The notes under the pieces were generated by a model. It ran no database searches and was not told where the DNA came from. It worked only from the letters and a program-made list of their open reading frames with translations. Below are positions 18,101-27,725 of a stretch of 61,156 nt of DNA, one piece after another. The stretch is from Nostocaceae cyanobacterium. Its GTDB lineage: Bacteria; Cyanobacteriota; Cyanobacteriia; Cyanobacteriales; Nostocaceae. The DNA is taken from NCBI GenBank assembly GCA_030065825.1, contig JASJCY010000018.1, positions 1 through 61,156 on the forward strand. The letters are read 5' to 3'. Each line of letters starts with the position of its first letter. Position 1 is the stretch's first letter. The position numbers were made by a program, and so were the translations under genes.

Positions 18101-18709
18101 GAGTCAAGACATATTTGATATAGATTACCTGCTTCTCATAATTAATGCTAACGATTAAGCAATATAGTTTTTCAGTACCCTTTATGCTAAAGTTTAAGTC
18201 AAAAAGCCCAGACAGCTTGCTATGCAAAGGCAATTATGCTTATTTCCTAACATTATTTCTTAATATTGCCTTTTCCCCCTGTTCCCTATTCCCTCTCTTG
18301 AAAAGTTGCTCATGGGGGAAACCCCCAAGACCGCACTTTTCGCTGTTCTCTGTTCCCTTTTTAAGTCATCAAGTGCTTCGCAGAAATCAGCGTGTTCTTT
18401 ACAGAAATTTCGTCATTTTTTACGACTAATTACCTGCATTAAATTTCCATTTCAACCTATCCTTAACTTCTTAGTCTAAATCTAAAACTTCTTTCAAGAG
18501 TCTATCTCACCTATATTAAGCGTAAATGCGATGAGAACATTCAGCAAATCAAAATTATATAAGGCAAGCATTTTATGAATATGTAAATAGTTTTACTTAA
18601 GTAAAATAACCGTTTTTTTAAAAAAATTACTATAAAAATACATAAAACTACCCTTGGATACGTACTGAGTCCTTAGTTAGATTGATTCCATAATATAAGG
18701 AGTAAATCT
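18101..18709. repeat. Gene-free stretch with dispersed repeat
   Basis: No credible gene. A short heptamer run (TTCCCTATTCCCTC) is followed at 18297-18347 by the inverted copy of the repeat at 13432. The last 200 bp are AT-rich and probably contain the former promoter of the capA relic. Confidence 0.5.
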
Positions 18710-19864
18710 ATGACATACCAAAACCTGGGACGATGGCTGTCCATCAGTACCATCAGTAGCTGTATTTGTGCAAGTCTTGGTATAGGATTATTTCTGCAAC
18801 TAGGTAAGGAACAACCATCAGACGCTGCTAGCACTACCATAAAAACGAAACCTGTAGTTATTCAACAGTCTACCAATCAACAACGAGTTACCAAATCAGT
18901 CACTATTTAAGCTGTGGGGGATGTTATTCCTGGGACAAATTTCCCTGATTACAGACTACCAAAAGATAGAAATCAACTTATACCCAAATCTATCATAAAT
19001 CACTTTAAAAGAGCGGATATTTTATTTGCTAACTTTGAAGGCACCCTAACAAATCATCGCTATAGCGCAAAGGATATTAATAAAGGACAAATATATGCTT
19101 TTCGCACCCCACCAGCCTATAAAAAACTATTTGCTGAAGTTGGATTTACTGTATTTAATGTAGCTAATAATCATGCATTAGATTTTGGGTAACTAGGTTT
19201 TCCTGACACTCCAAATCATTTCGCATCTGTTGATATTCAAACATTAGGACATAAAAATAAAATTCTGATTATTGAAAAGAATAATTTGAAAGTCGCTATG
19301 ATTGGCTTTGCAGTTTATGATTTTTATAATTTTATCCATAATCTAGAAACAGCAAAATTGTTAGTAAAACAAGCTCGTGCAAAAGCTGATATTGTAGTCA
19401 TTTCTATCCATGTCGGTGCAGAAGGTAATCAGACTCTACATGTGAAGAATAAAACAGAATTTTTCTATGGTGAAAATCGCGGTAATTCCGTTAAATTTGC
19501 CCAAACAATGATTGATGCAGGAGCAGATTTAATCTTAGGACATGGACCTCATGTACCAAGGACTATGGAAATTTATAAATAAAAACTCATTACTTACTCG
19601 TTGGGTAATTTTTTGGGATATGAGACTTTATCGACAAGTGGTAAAAAAGGCTATTCAATGATTTTAGAAACTACATTAGATGCCCAAGGAAATCTAGAAT
19701 CAGCGAAAATTATTCCTGTACTTATGAATAGCCAGGGAATCCCCTATATAGATAATAATTTTAAGACTGTAGGATTGCTACGCTATTTAATTAAACAAGA
19801 CTTTCCCAATACCCCTATCGAAATTAATCAGCAAGGACAAATTATTGTTAAAACAGGAGAATAA
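18710..19864 (+). pseudogene. capA-family (PGA_cap) pseudogene with three in-frame stops
   Basis: One continuous frame of about 385 codons encodes a CapA-type calcineurin-like phosphoesterase: an N-terminal signal peptide, AVGDVIPGTNFP, ANFEGTLT, NVANNHALDFG, VISIHVGAE, LGHGPHVPR and YSLGNFLGYE. It is interrupted by TAA at 18908, 19190 and 19580. No frameshift is needed to link the four pieces, and all metal-site motifs survive. CapA proteins act in poly-gamma-glutamate or exopolysaccharide metabolism at the cell surface. The pattern suggests recent decay by nonsense mutation; assembly error or readthrough are alternatives. An AAGGAG site still precedes the first ATG. Confidence 0.85.
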
Positions 19865-19871
19865 TTTGAAA

Positions 19872-20279
19872 ATGGATATTTATCTTCTTTTTGGTTTTAT
19901 TGCTCTTTATTCCTATGGTGTATGGGCATTATTACATGCAGGCAATGAAATTAATAATTTCCTCAAGCGACATCAAAAAATTATAGACGAACAAGTTTTA
20001 GAAGAGTACAAATCCTTGGTAAAACGCAACATGTATATGGCACTTGTGCAAATATTTGTACTCGTCTCTGGAACAATTATGGGATTAATAATTATGGTTC
20101 GTAATGGTGGTGCAGGCTTGATAATTTTAATTATTGGTAATTTAAGTATTATTATCACAGCTGAAGGAATCAGAACTCTAGAAACAAAAGTTCGCTCTCT
20201 TCCCTGTGCTGAACATTTAGCTAAACAATATAAACGAGTTAATCGAGTCTGGGTAAAACAAGCCTTCCCTCACTTTTAA
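19872..20279 (+). CDS. Small membrane protein of unknown function
   Basis: A 135-residue protein with a hydrophobic N-terminal helix (IYLLFGFIALYSYGVWALL), a charged stretch with LKRHQKIIDEQVLEEYKSLVKRN, and two close hydrophobic helices (ALVQIFVLVSGTIMGLIIMV and GLIILIIGNLSIIIT). A basic cytoplasmic tail follows. No family is recognised. It starts 8 bp after the stop of the capA relic, with AGGAG at 19855-19859, so the two were probably one operon. An in-frame TTG two codons upstream is an alternative start. Confidence 0.65.
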   Translation: MDIYLLFGFIALYSYGVWALLHAGNEINNFLKRHQKIIDEQVLEEYKSLVKRNMYMALVQIFVLVSGTIMGLIIMVRNGGAGLIILIIGNLSIIITAEGIRTLETKVRSLPCAEHLAKQYKRVNRVWVKQAFPHF

Positions 20280-21127
20280 TTTCCCAAAATTTTAGCTCTA
20301 CCTTACTTGTAATGCTAAATAAATATTTATTCGTTGAGAAGCATGATTTCCCTCATATAATTAGGTTTTTGAGTTTTTTAAAACGTAATCTTAGAGGATA
20401 TTTGAAAAGTATTGCTATTAACATTAAAACAAGCGTAAACCTAACACCCCTATCCCCCTAGAGGAAACCCTCTCCTACCCTCACCCCTAACCCCTCTCCC
20501 ATTGGGAGAGGGGAACAAGAGAGGGGAACAAAAGAGGGGAACAAGAGAGGGAAGCAGAAAAACTTTTAATGCTGGAATGGGAGTTTCAAAACCTCTCTCC
20601 TAGTAGGAAATAGGTTTACACACATCTTGCACCTGGGTTAAAAACCGGGTTTCTAAACGCAAAATTTAGGCTTTCAACATTAGTCATTCTCAAGAAACCC
20701 GGTTTTTCTGGTCTTGTTGAGAATGGTGCAAGATATGACTTTACCACAGAGGTTTTAAGTAAGCTTTTAGACTTGACAAACATCCTCTTAGTATCAAATG
20801 TACAGAAAAACCAAAATTTTTACTGTCTTACTGTCTTTGTGGGTAGACAGCAAGAGAGTGTTTATAAAACAAATAAAAACTCTTTTTATACTTGAGAAAC
20901 CCAGTTTACATGGGTGAATAATCGATAATCAAAATAAACTAAAATCAACCCGATTTTTTTGATGTTTATCTTTATATTTATAAACATCCTCTAAGACAAG
21001 AAAATTTATCAAGTTAAAAACTGGGTTTCTCTGGATGAAGTATCGAATATTATCGTACTTATTATCATCAGAGAAATCCGATTTCTTAGGTCTTAAGGCT
21101 TACTTTATAAATAACCTCTCAGGATTT
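20280..21127. repeat. 850-bp gene-free region with repeats
   Basis: No gene seen. A block at about 20395-20560 (GAGGATATTTGAAAAGTATT, then CCCTCTCC-type palindromes around ATTGGGAGAGGGG) recurs at about 57235-57340. MITE family C lies at 20622-20737. Further GAAACCC/GGGTTTC half-palindromes follow up to 21090. Confidence 0.6.
20622..20737. mobile_element. MITE family C, copy 1 (116 bp)
   Basis: Ends ACATCTTGCACC and GGTGCAAGATATG form the terminal inverted repeats. Internal GAAACCCGGTTT-type arms form a second inner inverted repeat. A nearly identical element of the same length lies in opposite orientation at 49117-49232. Shorter relics begin at about 26577, 27604 and 44505. Confidence 0.8.
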
Positions 21128-22792
21128 TTATTGAACAATTTTAGATTGCACTTTCTGCCATAATAAACGATAAAGTTGTAAAGGATTGTCTTGACCTTTT
21201 ACTTTCACCAAAGGCATTTTTTCAAAAGGTAAATTCTCCCGTTGCAGACCCTCAAAAGTACTTTGAGATACTACTATTTCGCCACCTTGAGCAACATTAC
21301 AGATACGACTAGTTACATTGGTGGTATCTCCAATTGTGGCGTACTGAATCATTTTTTGGGAACCAATATTTCCCGCTGCAACTTTTCCCGTGTTCAAACC
21401 AATATGAATTTGAATTGGTTGTTTTCCTTGCTGTAACCACCGTTGATTTAACCGTTGTACCCCCCACTGCATATCAATGGCTGCTTGCACAGCTCGTTGT
21501 GTATCGTCTATCCTTTGATAAGGAGCACCCCAAACTGCAAATAAAGCATCTCCAATATATTTTTCTAAAGTACCTTCATAGTGAAACACAATGTCCTCTA
21601 CCATCACCTGGAAGTACTCATTCAACATGGAAATGACTTGACGCGGTTCCATGGTGGAAGACATTTGCGTAAATCCACTAATATCAGAAAATAAAGCCGT
21701 TACTTCCGTATCCACAATCCCTAAGCTATTTTCTTCTTCCAATTTCCTCCACACCGCTTTGGGGAAAAAACGCTCTAGTTTATTACGCATCACTGCTTCC
21801 GCTTGAATTTTATTATACAGTTGGGCGTTGTCAATGGCGATCGCAGCTTGGTTAGCTAAAGCTGTCAAAAATTCTACATCTTCGTCACTGTAAGCATCAG
21901 ACATAGATAGATTATCAACGTACAATACCCCAATTACTTTTTCTCTGGGTTTCAAAGGTATGCACATGGAAGCACGGATAGCTTGTGAAAGAATAGATTC
22001 GGAATTATGAAAGCGTTGATCTAAACAAGCATCAGAAGTGACAATTGCATCTCCGTTTTCACATACAAAATTGGTAATCTTGGTACTATAAAATTGCTCT
22101 TCTGTGGGGATTCCCGAACGCAATTTTACTGCTTGACATTCTAACTGTTTGCTGGTTTCATCAACTATCAAAATTGCAGCTCGATCTATACTGACAATCT
22201 CAAACAGTAAGTCAAGAATTTTTTCTAATAATTGTTCTTGTTTCCCAGGAACGGAAAGCTGTTTACTTACTTCCAGCAAGATTTGTAACTTGTCTACTGC
22301 GCGCTGATTGCTATCCTGCTGCGGTAACTTTAGAACTGTCCCTCTTTTAGCTGAAGCACCCAGCAAATCCTGCATTGTCCACTGATTCTGTTTGGGAGAA
22401 AATTGTTTGACAATTGTATCTGCAATCGGTATTTTCGAGTTCAATTTCTTTGTAGGTTCTGACTCAATCTTCGCTATAGGAAAAGTTTCTTTCGTCTCAA
22501 CAACGATACTGTCTACAAATTTTAATTCTATGTTTCCAAAACGAATCAAATCTCCGTTTTTGAGTTCGCACTCTTCAATTTTGACATTATTGACAAAAGT
22601 ATGATTCAGGCTTTGCAAATCCTTAATTAAAACTTTTCCCCTCCCACAGGTAATCTCTGCATGATAACGAGATACACTATCATCCACAATTACAATTCTG
22701 TTATCAGTGTAACGTCCGATAGTATTAACACCCAACATCAATTGATGAGTTTTTTCCTTGGGAGTTGCAGGTGCATAGATTAAATAAGACAT
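21128..22792 (-). CDS. FHA-GAF class III adenylate cyclase
   Basis: A 554-residue cytoplasmic signalling protein. The FHA domain is at about 20-92 (GRYTDNR, SRYHAEI, NHTFVN), the GAF domain at 170-325, then a helical linker (NKLERFFP) and a class III cyclase domain at 363-500. It converts ATP to cAMP. The metal-binding aspartates are D370 (FSDISGFT) and D415 (YIGDA). The adenine-selecting pair is K411 with T486 (YATIGDTTN), and N492 and R496 stabilise the transition state. The Lys-Thr pair marks class IIIb, whose cyanobacterial members are known to respond to bicarbonate. FHA suggests control by threonine phosphorylation. All catalytic residues are intact. It is not in an obvious operon. Confidence 0.92.
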   Translation of the reverse strand: MSYLIYAPATPKEKTHQLMLGVNTIGRYTDNRIVIVDDSVSRYHAEITCGRGKVLIKDLQSLNHTFVNNVKIEECELKNGDLIRFGNIELKFVDSIVVETKETFPIAKIESEPTKKLNSKIPIADTIVKQFSPKQNQWTMQDLLGASAKRGTVLKLPQQDSNQRAVDKLQILLEVSKQLSVPGKQEQLLEKILDLLFEIVSIDRAAILIVDETSKQLECQAVKLRSGIPTEEQFYSTKITNFVCENGDAIVTSDACLDQRFHNSESILSQAIRASMCIPLKPREKVIGVLYVDNLSMSDAYSDEDVEFLTALANQAAIAIDNAQLYNKIQAEAVMRNKLERFFPKAVWRKLEEENSLGIVDTEVTALFSDISGFTQMSSTMEPRQVISMLNEYFQVMVEDIVFHYEGTLEKYIGDALFAVWGAPYQRIDDTQRAVQAAIDMQWGVQRLNQRWLQQGKQPIQIHIGLNTGKVAAGNIGSQKMIQYATIGDTTNVTSRICNVAQGGEIVVSQSTFEGLQRENLPFEKMPLVKVKGQDNPLQLYRLLWQKVQSKIVQ

Positions 22793-23625
22793 TTTCTATC
22801 CTCAAATTTTGACTTAACCTGAAAATACCCAAATAAACTACAGAAACTTTACTCTAATGGTACTAAGTTAAGGTAAAAACCTTGTTAAATTTAGCTTGAG
22901 CAAATTTAGCTTCATCAGTGTTTCTTGACAAGGTTTTACCAAATAGATGCATTTTAGGAAAGACTGCTGTCTCCAGGTTTAATGGAAGGTAGCAACCCCC
23001 CAACAGAAGGGTTTCCAGGTTAAGCCTGGAAACGAGTTAAAATATTTAAATAGACTACAAAAATTTTAGTCAAAATTCCTGATTTATTCGATTATTTATT
23101 ATCCAAGAAAAAAAGCATTTTTTATTGCCACTAATTAAGTAGTATTACTGAAAAATATTACCACATTAGTCCCTGATAAACTGCACCATTATTCCAATCC
23201 TTAATTCACTCTGCTGTATCTTAGTTAACAAGCATTCCAACCAAAAGACTCTAGTACCACTGCGCAGAAGTCAACTGCTATTGTGCACCAAACCGGGAAA
23301 GGCACAAGTCACCCATTCACGCAGTGGGGTAAGTAATGTTTTCTCTGGCTTTGATTTTAAAGGGGACAATTTTGAATTTCTTCCACCGATACTAGACACC
23401 TAACGACTTTGGTGGAGGCTAAAAGTTAAGTAGACGTTAAATACAATTTTAAGCTAAAGTGGTAATGAGTTTGCTTTAGCTGTGATTGGAGAGTAGATAG
23501 CCATACAAAAATGTAATTTCCCCAGCAATCACGACTCAGCTGCGGGTAAATAATACTTGACTAGATAAAATTAACGATAAACATTAAAAACCGAAAAATC
23601 ATCCAAAACTTAAAAAAACTTAAAT
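22793..23625. promoter_or_regulatory. 830-bp intergenic region between cyclase and fur-type genes
   Basis: No gene seen. The genes on both sides are transcribed away from it, so both promoters should lie here. A GTTTCCAGG / CCTGGAAAC hairpin with a 5-nt loop is at about 23009-23032. The last 150 bp before the fur-type gene are AT-rich. No Fur box or NtcA site could be defended. Confidence 0.35.
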
Positions 23626-24090
23626 ATGCAAAAACCAACAACAATATCCACAAAGCCAATTCGTTCCCTAGAAGATGCTCTAGAGAGGTGTCAAACCTTG
23701 GGAATGCGGGTAAGTCGTCAACGAAAGTTTATTTTAGAATTACTTTGGCAAGCAAAGGAACATCTTTCTGCTAGGGATATTTACGATCGCTTAAATCAAC
23801 AAGGAAAAGATATTGGTCACACATCAGTTTATCAGAATTTAGAGGCTTTATCTAGTCAGGGTATCATTGAGTGTATAGAACGTTGTGATGGTCGTTTATA
23901 CGGTAATATCAGCGATTCCCACAGTCATGTTAACTGCCTGGATACCAATCAAATTTTGGATGTACATATAGAATTACCAGAAGATTTAATCCGCCAAGTA
24001 GAAGAAAAAATCGGAGTGAAGATTACAGATTATAGTATTAATTTTTACGGTTATCGTGCCCAGGAACAGCAACCTGAAAATGGTGGGTAA
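23626..24090 (+). CDS. Fur-family regulator, FurC/PerR-like
   Basis: A 154-residue metal-dependent DNA-binding regulator. The winged-helix domain comprises RVSRQRKFILELLWQAKEHL, SARDIYDRLNQQGKDIG and the recognition helix HTSVYQNLEALSSQGII. The dimerisation domain has RLYGNISDSHSHVNCLD, whose histidines are metal ligands. The paired CxxC structural zinc motifs of Fur and Zur are absent. This, together with the N-terminal extension STKPIRSLEDALERCQ, fits the cyanobacterial FurC (PerR-like) paralogue, associated with peroxide response and nitrogen-fixing development in Anabaena. The exact paralogue assignment is inference. ATG start after an A-rich leader with no clear Shine-Dalgarno sequence. 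Confidence 0.85.
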   Translation: MQKPTTISTKPIRSLEDALERCQTLGMRVSRQRKFILELLWQAKEHLSARDIYDRLNQQGKDIGHTSVYQNLEALSSQGIIECIERCDGRLYGNISDSHSHVNCLDTNQILDVHIELPEDLIRQVEEKIGVKITDYSINFYGYRAQEQQPENGG

Positions 24091-24162
24091 ATGGGTAAGT
24101 AGGTGCTAATATTTCAAGCTATGTTAAGAAGTTTCACTTTAGCTAGACAGTAGTTATCAAAA

Positions 24163-24186
24163 TAACCCCCCATTGCGGGGGAGTTA
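24163..24186. terminator. Possible terminator between fur-type gene and IS110 relic
   Basis: AACCCCCC and GGGGGAGTT form a GC-rich hairpin around ATTGC, between two convergent genes. There is no long T tract, so the call is tentative. Confidence 0.4.
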
Positions 24187-24190
24187 ACAA

Positions 24191-25080
24191 TTAGACTACA
24201 ACCCCCTTCAATTCCTTAAACAATAACCTACAACCGTAAGCAGCGGTTTGGGAAATAACCAAATTACCAAAACCCTTTTTTACCTCCCTATCTTTAACCC
24301 CAGGGGCAATATCACCCGCAATCATTGAAGAAGTTAACCCCATCTGCATGGTTTGCAGTGTAAGGTTTAGGGTTGCCTCCAGTTGCCCTTGGAGTTCTTT
24401 GGTAACCATTGGGATTAAACTTTGAGTGAGCGATCGCACCATATTCCACAAGTGCTTCTTGCATTGTCTAGCAACAGCCTTCTGTTTCCATAATTCTGGA
24501 TTATCCTGAAATTGGGATTTCCGGGAATCGTAGAACTCCCCCAACTTTTGCCCAATATCATTTTTGGTAAGAGCGTGTGCAGGTGCGATCGCATCCAAAA
24601 CCCACAAATACAACTGGGAACGGCATAATTTAGAACCAGACCCAGTATTCATAGATTCCTTGTCCCCGCTGCTAAATTCATCTTTAGCCATCCCCAACCG
24701 TCGTTTAAATCGACCAACCGAGTCAAATCTCGTAATGGGTTAAATTTGGGAAATTAGTAAAGCTTGGGGTCTAACCCCAATACCAAATTGACTCATGGTT
24801 TGACGGTAAGGGGTAAATTGCACTTAATTTAATATTTCCAAGATTTCGTCACAAATGTGTGCCCAAATCCAAGAATAATGCACCCCAGTAGGTTCCAAAA
24901 CCACAGCATCTGGTGCTAAAGCTAATAACTTCTTGACCCCATCAGCGTTAGCTTTAAAAGTTAAAGGGTCGTTATCTTTGGGACGTTTATTATCCCGAAA
25001 GTATGTCCTAAAATTTTTAGGAATTGAAGTTAATACCCAAGCAACGACGCTGTTTTTACAAACATCTAAACCGACAATTT
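24191..25080 (-). pseudogene. IS110-family transposase remnant
   Basis: Reading leftward from 25080, the frame starts QIVGLDVCKNSVVAWVL and continues to VVLEPTGVHYSWIWAHICDE (stop near 24830). This is the N-terminal DEDD catalytic part of an IS110 transposase (Asp in GLDV, Glu in LEPTG). After a gap, 24750-24191 encodes the C-terminal part: RFKRRLGMAKDEFSSG, the serine-containing TGSGSKLCRSQLYLWVL, and a tail ending LFKELKGVVV. The central part is deleted. The C-terminal piece alone is a 168-codon open frame that could be mistaken for a gene. The 5' end is abutted by the ISL3 element at exactly 25081. Confidence 0.8.
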
Positions 25081-25145
25081 GGTTCTTGCGTACTTAGCGT
25101 GCTAAAAAATTAATATATATATTAATTTTTTTGGAAAAGTTAATT

Positions 25146-26385
25146 ATGAAGAGAATTTTAACTCAACTGTTGAATTTAGCTGAAGTAATAGTAGAATCAA
25201 GTCTACAAGAGGGTCAGACGTTAATTTTATCAGTAAGTAAAAAGGTTAAAAGCGCGGTGTGTCCACAGTGTGGTCAAAAGTCAGAAAAGTTACACCAAAA
25301 TCAAAGATATTTAGTAAAAGATTTACCTATGGGAGATAAAGAAGTAATACTAAATGTAAATAGACGAAGATTTAAGTGTAAAAAATGTCGAAAAACATGA
25401 GCGTGAAGAACTAGATTTTGTGGGAACAAGAAAAGAGTATACGCACCGATATGCAGAAAATATAGTTAAGCAAATTATTAATAGTAATGTAAGTAATGTA
25501 GCGAAAAATAATGGATTAACTGATGTAGACGCGCGCGGCTTCTCGTAGAGAAGAGGTAAATTCGATGCTTGAGGATGTAGCTAAAAATATACTGCCCATA
25601 GATGTAAAAGATTTAAGGCGATTAGGGATAGACGAAATTAGTTTAGTTAAAGGACAAGGAAAATTTATTGTCGTATTAATAGATATAGATTCAGGAAAAT
25701 TAATAGGCTTAGTAAAAGAACGAAAACAGATTGAAATCGAAAATGAAATGAGAAAGTGGGGAGAAACAGTTTTAGAGCAAATAGAAGAAGTCAGTATTGA
25801 TATGACAGGAAATTATAAAAATTTAGTCAAAAAGATTTGCCCAAACGCTCTTGTTACAGTAGATAGGTTCCATGTAACCAAAATAGTACACTCAGAACTA
25901 AATCAAGCTAGAATAGCAGAAAAGAAAACAGCATCAGAATTAAATATCGAGTCGAGAGAAAAAGTATTTAACAGTTGAAAAAGCAATAAATATACAATAT
26001 TAAAAGCAGAGGATAAGCTCACAGAAAAACAAAAAGAAAAATTAGATAAAATTAAAGAAGCTTCTCCTTTAATAGCTTGGATTCTTTAAAGGAAGATTTT
26101 CACAACATATTTGAATCCCATAAAGATTTAGGAACGGGAATGTTAGAGTTAATTGACTGGTTGAAAAAAGCTGCTCCTTATTATCAAAAAAGTGTGCAGA
26201 CAATTAAACGGTGCTTTGGAGAAATAGTGGGATATTTTGAACGAAGAACTACGAATGGAGTAGTAGAAGGAATTAATAATAAATTGAAGCTGATAAAAAT
26301 AAGTGGATTTGGCTTCAGAAATTTCCGCAATTTTGAAATTAGAGCTTTACTTTCGTGGCACTATAATATTAATTTAGCACGCTAA
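25146..26385 (+). pseudogene. ISL3 transposase pseudogene
   Basis: Recognised by the N-terminal zinc finger (CPQCGQKSEKLHQNQRY ... FKCKKCRK), the DDE-domain pieces LGIDEISLVKGQGKF, VSIDMTGNYKNLVK and VTVDRFHVTKIVH, and the end TTNGVVEGINNKLKLIK with GFGFRNFRNFE. Lesions: a frameshift near 25398; a ~25-bp small dispersed repeat inserted at 25525-25549, which shifts the frame and adds a stop; an in-frame TGA at 25976; and a frameshift near 26080. At least four independent hits show the copy cannot transpose itself. Confidence 0.88.
25525..25549. repeat. Small dispersed repeat inserted in the ISL3 transposase
   Basis: The insert (core TAGACGCGCGCGGCTTCTCG at 25526-25545) separates codons that would otherwise read NGLTDEEVNSML. 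It matches, in reverse orientation, the insert at 38061-38086. It belongs to the small dispersed repeats described in Nostoc genomes. Confidence 0.75.
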
Positions 26386-26398
26386 GTACGCAAGAACC

Positions 26399-26734
26399 GA
26401 TTTAGCTAAGGTGGGGGTGGGTGGCTACCTTGGGAGGTTGTTACCGGAATTGGTTGAATAGGTTCTGTGGGGATTCATAATAGGGTGAATGGGATACAAA
26501 TCATGAATTTGGACGCAAGCATTATGCCCCTACATTGAATTGGTATAAAAAGAGGGGTGTCCGTACCCCTTACCTGACATCTTGCACCTACATCAGAAAC
26601 CGGGTAATTTCGGAATATTGACCTGTCAAAACCCTAATATGAAGAAGGTTTATAAACCCGGTTTCTCAGTGCTTATTGAATTTAGATTTAATTTGATTGA
26701 CTTATGTACATAAAAAATATCAATTGATGCCAAA
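26399..26734. repeat. Gene-free stretch with MITE C relic
   Basis: No gene seen. GGGGTGT...TACCCC forms a short hairpin near 26553-26570. ACATCTTGCACC at about 26577 starts a degraded MITE family C copy with GAAACCGGGT and AAACCCGGTTTC arms up to about 26668. Confidence 0.5.
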
Positions 26735-27502
26735 TTACGGATTTACTGCTGGTTGATTAGAAAGGGGGTTTGAATGACCATTTTTCCCTTCCGATTCATA
26801 AACCTTAGTAACATTTTGGGAATTACGAATTAAACAACCATCTTCCATATCTACAATCCGATCAGCTATATCCAAAATTCGATTGTCGTGAGTCACCAAC
26901 AAAATAGAACTTCCTTGTTCTTTAGCAAGACGCTGCATCAATTCCACAACATCCCGTCCCGATTGTTTATCTAAAGCTGCTGTGGGTTCATCTGCTAACA
27001 CCAACGAGGGATTATTGACCAAAGCACGGGCAATAGCAATTCTTTGTTTTTGTCCCCCAGAAAGTTGATCTGGATAGTAATTTACTCTTTCTGCTAAACC
27101 AACTGCTTCTAACATCGAAGTTGATTTTATAATTGCTTTTTGCACAGAAACTTCTTCTTCTAATTCCACCGCCATTTGTACATTTTGCCTAGCGCTTAAG
27201 AAACCTAGTAAATTATGTGCTTGGAAAATAAAACCAATTTTGCGACGAATCTGTACTAATTGTTTTTGACTCGCTCCATATAGTTCTTCTCCTAAAAATT
27301 TAAGACTCCCCTGTTGCACAGACCGTAAACCACCAATCAAACTTAATAATGTAGTTTTACCAGAACCAGAAGGACCTGTCATGATGACAATTTCACCAGG
27401 ATAAATCTCTAGGTTAATATCAAATAAAATCTGTCTTTTCAGGGAACCTTTACCATAGTAATGGTTGATATTTTTAATGGAAATTACAGGTTTTTGTGTC
27501 AT
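26735..27502 (-). CDS. devA: DevA-type ABC exporter ATPase
   Basis: A 255-residue ATPase energising a DevBCA/MacB-type exporter. Walker A is GPSGSGKTT, the Q-loop FIFQAHNLLGFL, the signature LSGGQKQRIAIARAL, Walker B LVLADEPTAALD and the H-loop LVTHD. The ATG at 27502 (MTQKPVISIKNINHYYGKG) is chosen because similarity starts there; the frame runs ten codons further upstream. It is the last gene of devB-devC-devA on the minus strand, 223 bp after devC with a heptamer repeat between. In Anabaena devBCA exports heterocyst envelope glycolipids through a TolC-like channel. Paralogues with other substrates exist, so the substrate is not proven here. Confidence 0.88.
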   Translation of the reverse strand: MTQKPVISIKNINHYYGKGSLKRQILFDINLEIYPGEIVIMTGPSGSGKTTLLSLIGGLRSVQQGSLKFLGEELYGASQKQLVQIRRKIGFIFQAHNLLGFLSARQNVQMAVELEEEVSVQKAIIKSTSMLEAVGLAERVNYYPDQLSGGQKQRIAIARALVNNPSLVLADEPTAALDKQSGRDVVELMQRLAKEQGSSILLVTHDNRILDIADRIVDMEDGCLIRNSQNVTKVYESEGKNGHSNPLSNQPAVNP

Positions 27503-27662
27503 GAAACAATCATAATTAATAAAAGTATTCACTATACTTTATGATATCTCTATTTTCTCTATACATTATGAAAAAGATTTAAAAAAAAGATTGTATATAG
27601 ACTTACATCTTGCACAATTATCACAAGGATTAAGAAACCGGGCTTTTCAAGTTTACACCACT

Positions 27663-27702
27663 GTTTCCTATTCCCTGTTCCCTATTCCCTATTCCCTATG
27701 TT
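27663..27702. repeat. Heptamer repeat between devC and devA
   Basis: About five CCCTATT/CCCTGTT units in the devC-devA spacer, next to a TCTTGCAC-type MITE C relic at about 27604. Confidence 0.8.
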
Positions 27703-27725
27703 TCTTAGGAGTAGAGATATTTATT

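Larger units (their letters stand above)
25081..26398 (+). mobile_element. Decayed ISL3-family insertion sequence
   Basis: A 1318-bp element with perfect 26-bp terminal inverted repeats (GGTTCTTGCGTACTTAGCGT and 6 more bases at 25081-25106; mirror copy 26373-26398). It carries a broken ISL3-type transposase gene. No convincing 8-bp target duplication was found, so one flank may have been rearranged. A solo fragment of the same end lies at 57205-57220. Confidence 0.9.

Noticed and set aside
23146-23165. NtcA-type site (GTA-N8-TAC) upstream of the fur-type gene
   Set aside because: The spacing between GTA and TAC does not fit the consensus.
24191-24697. Independent 168-residue hypothetical gene
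   Set aside because: The upstream sequence continues in the same frame with RFDSVGRFKRR, and an IS110 N-terminal piece lies just beyond, so it is the C-terminal part of a broken transposase.
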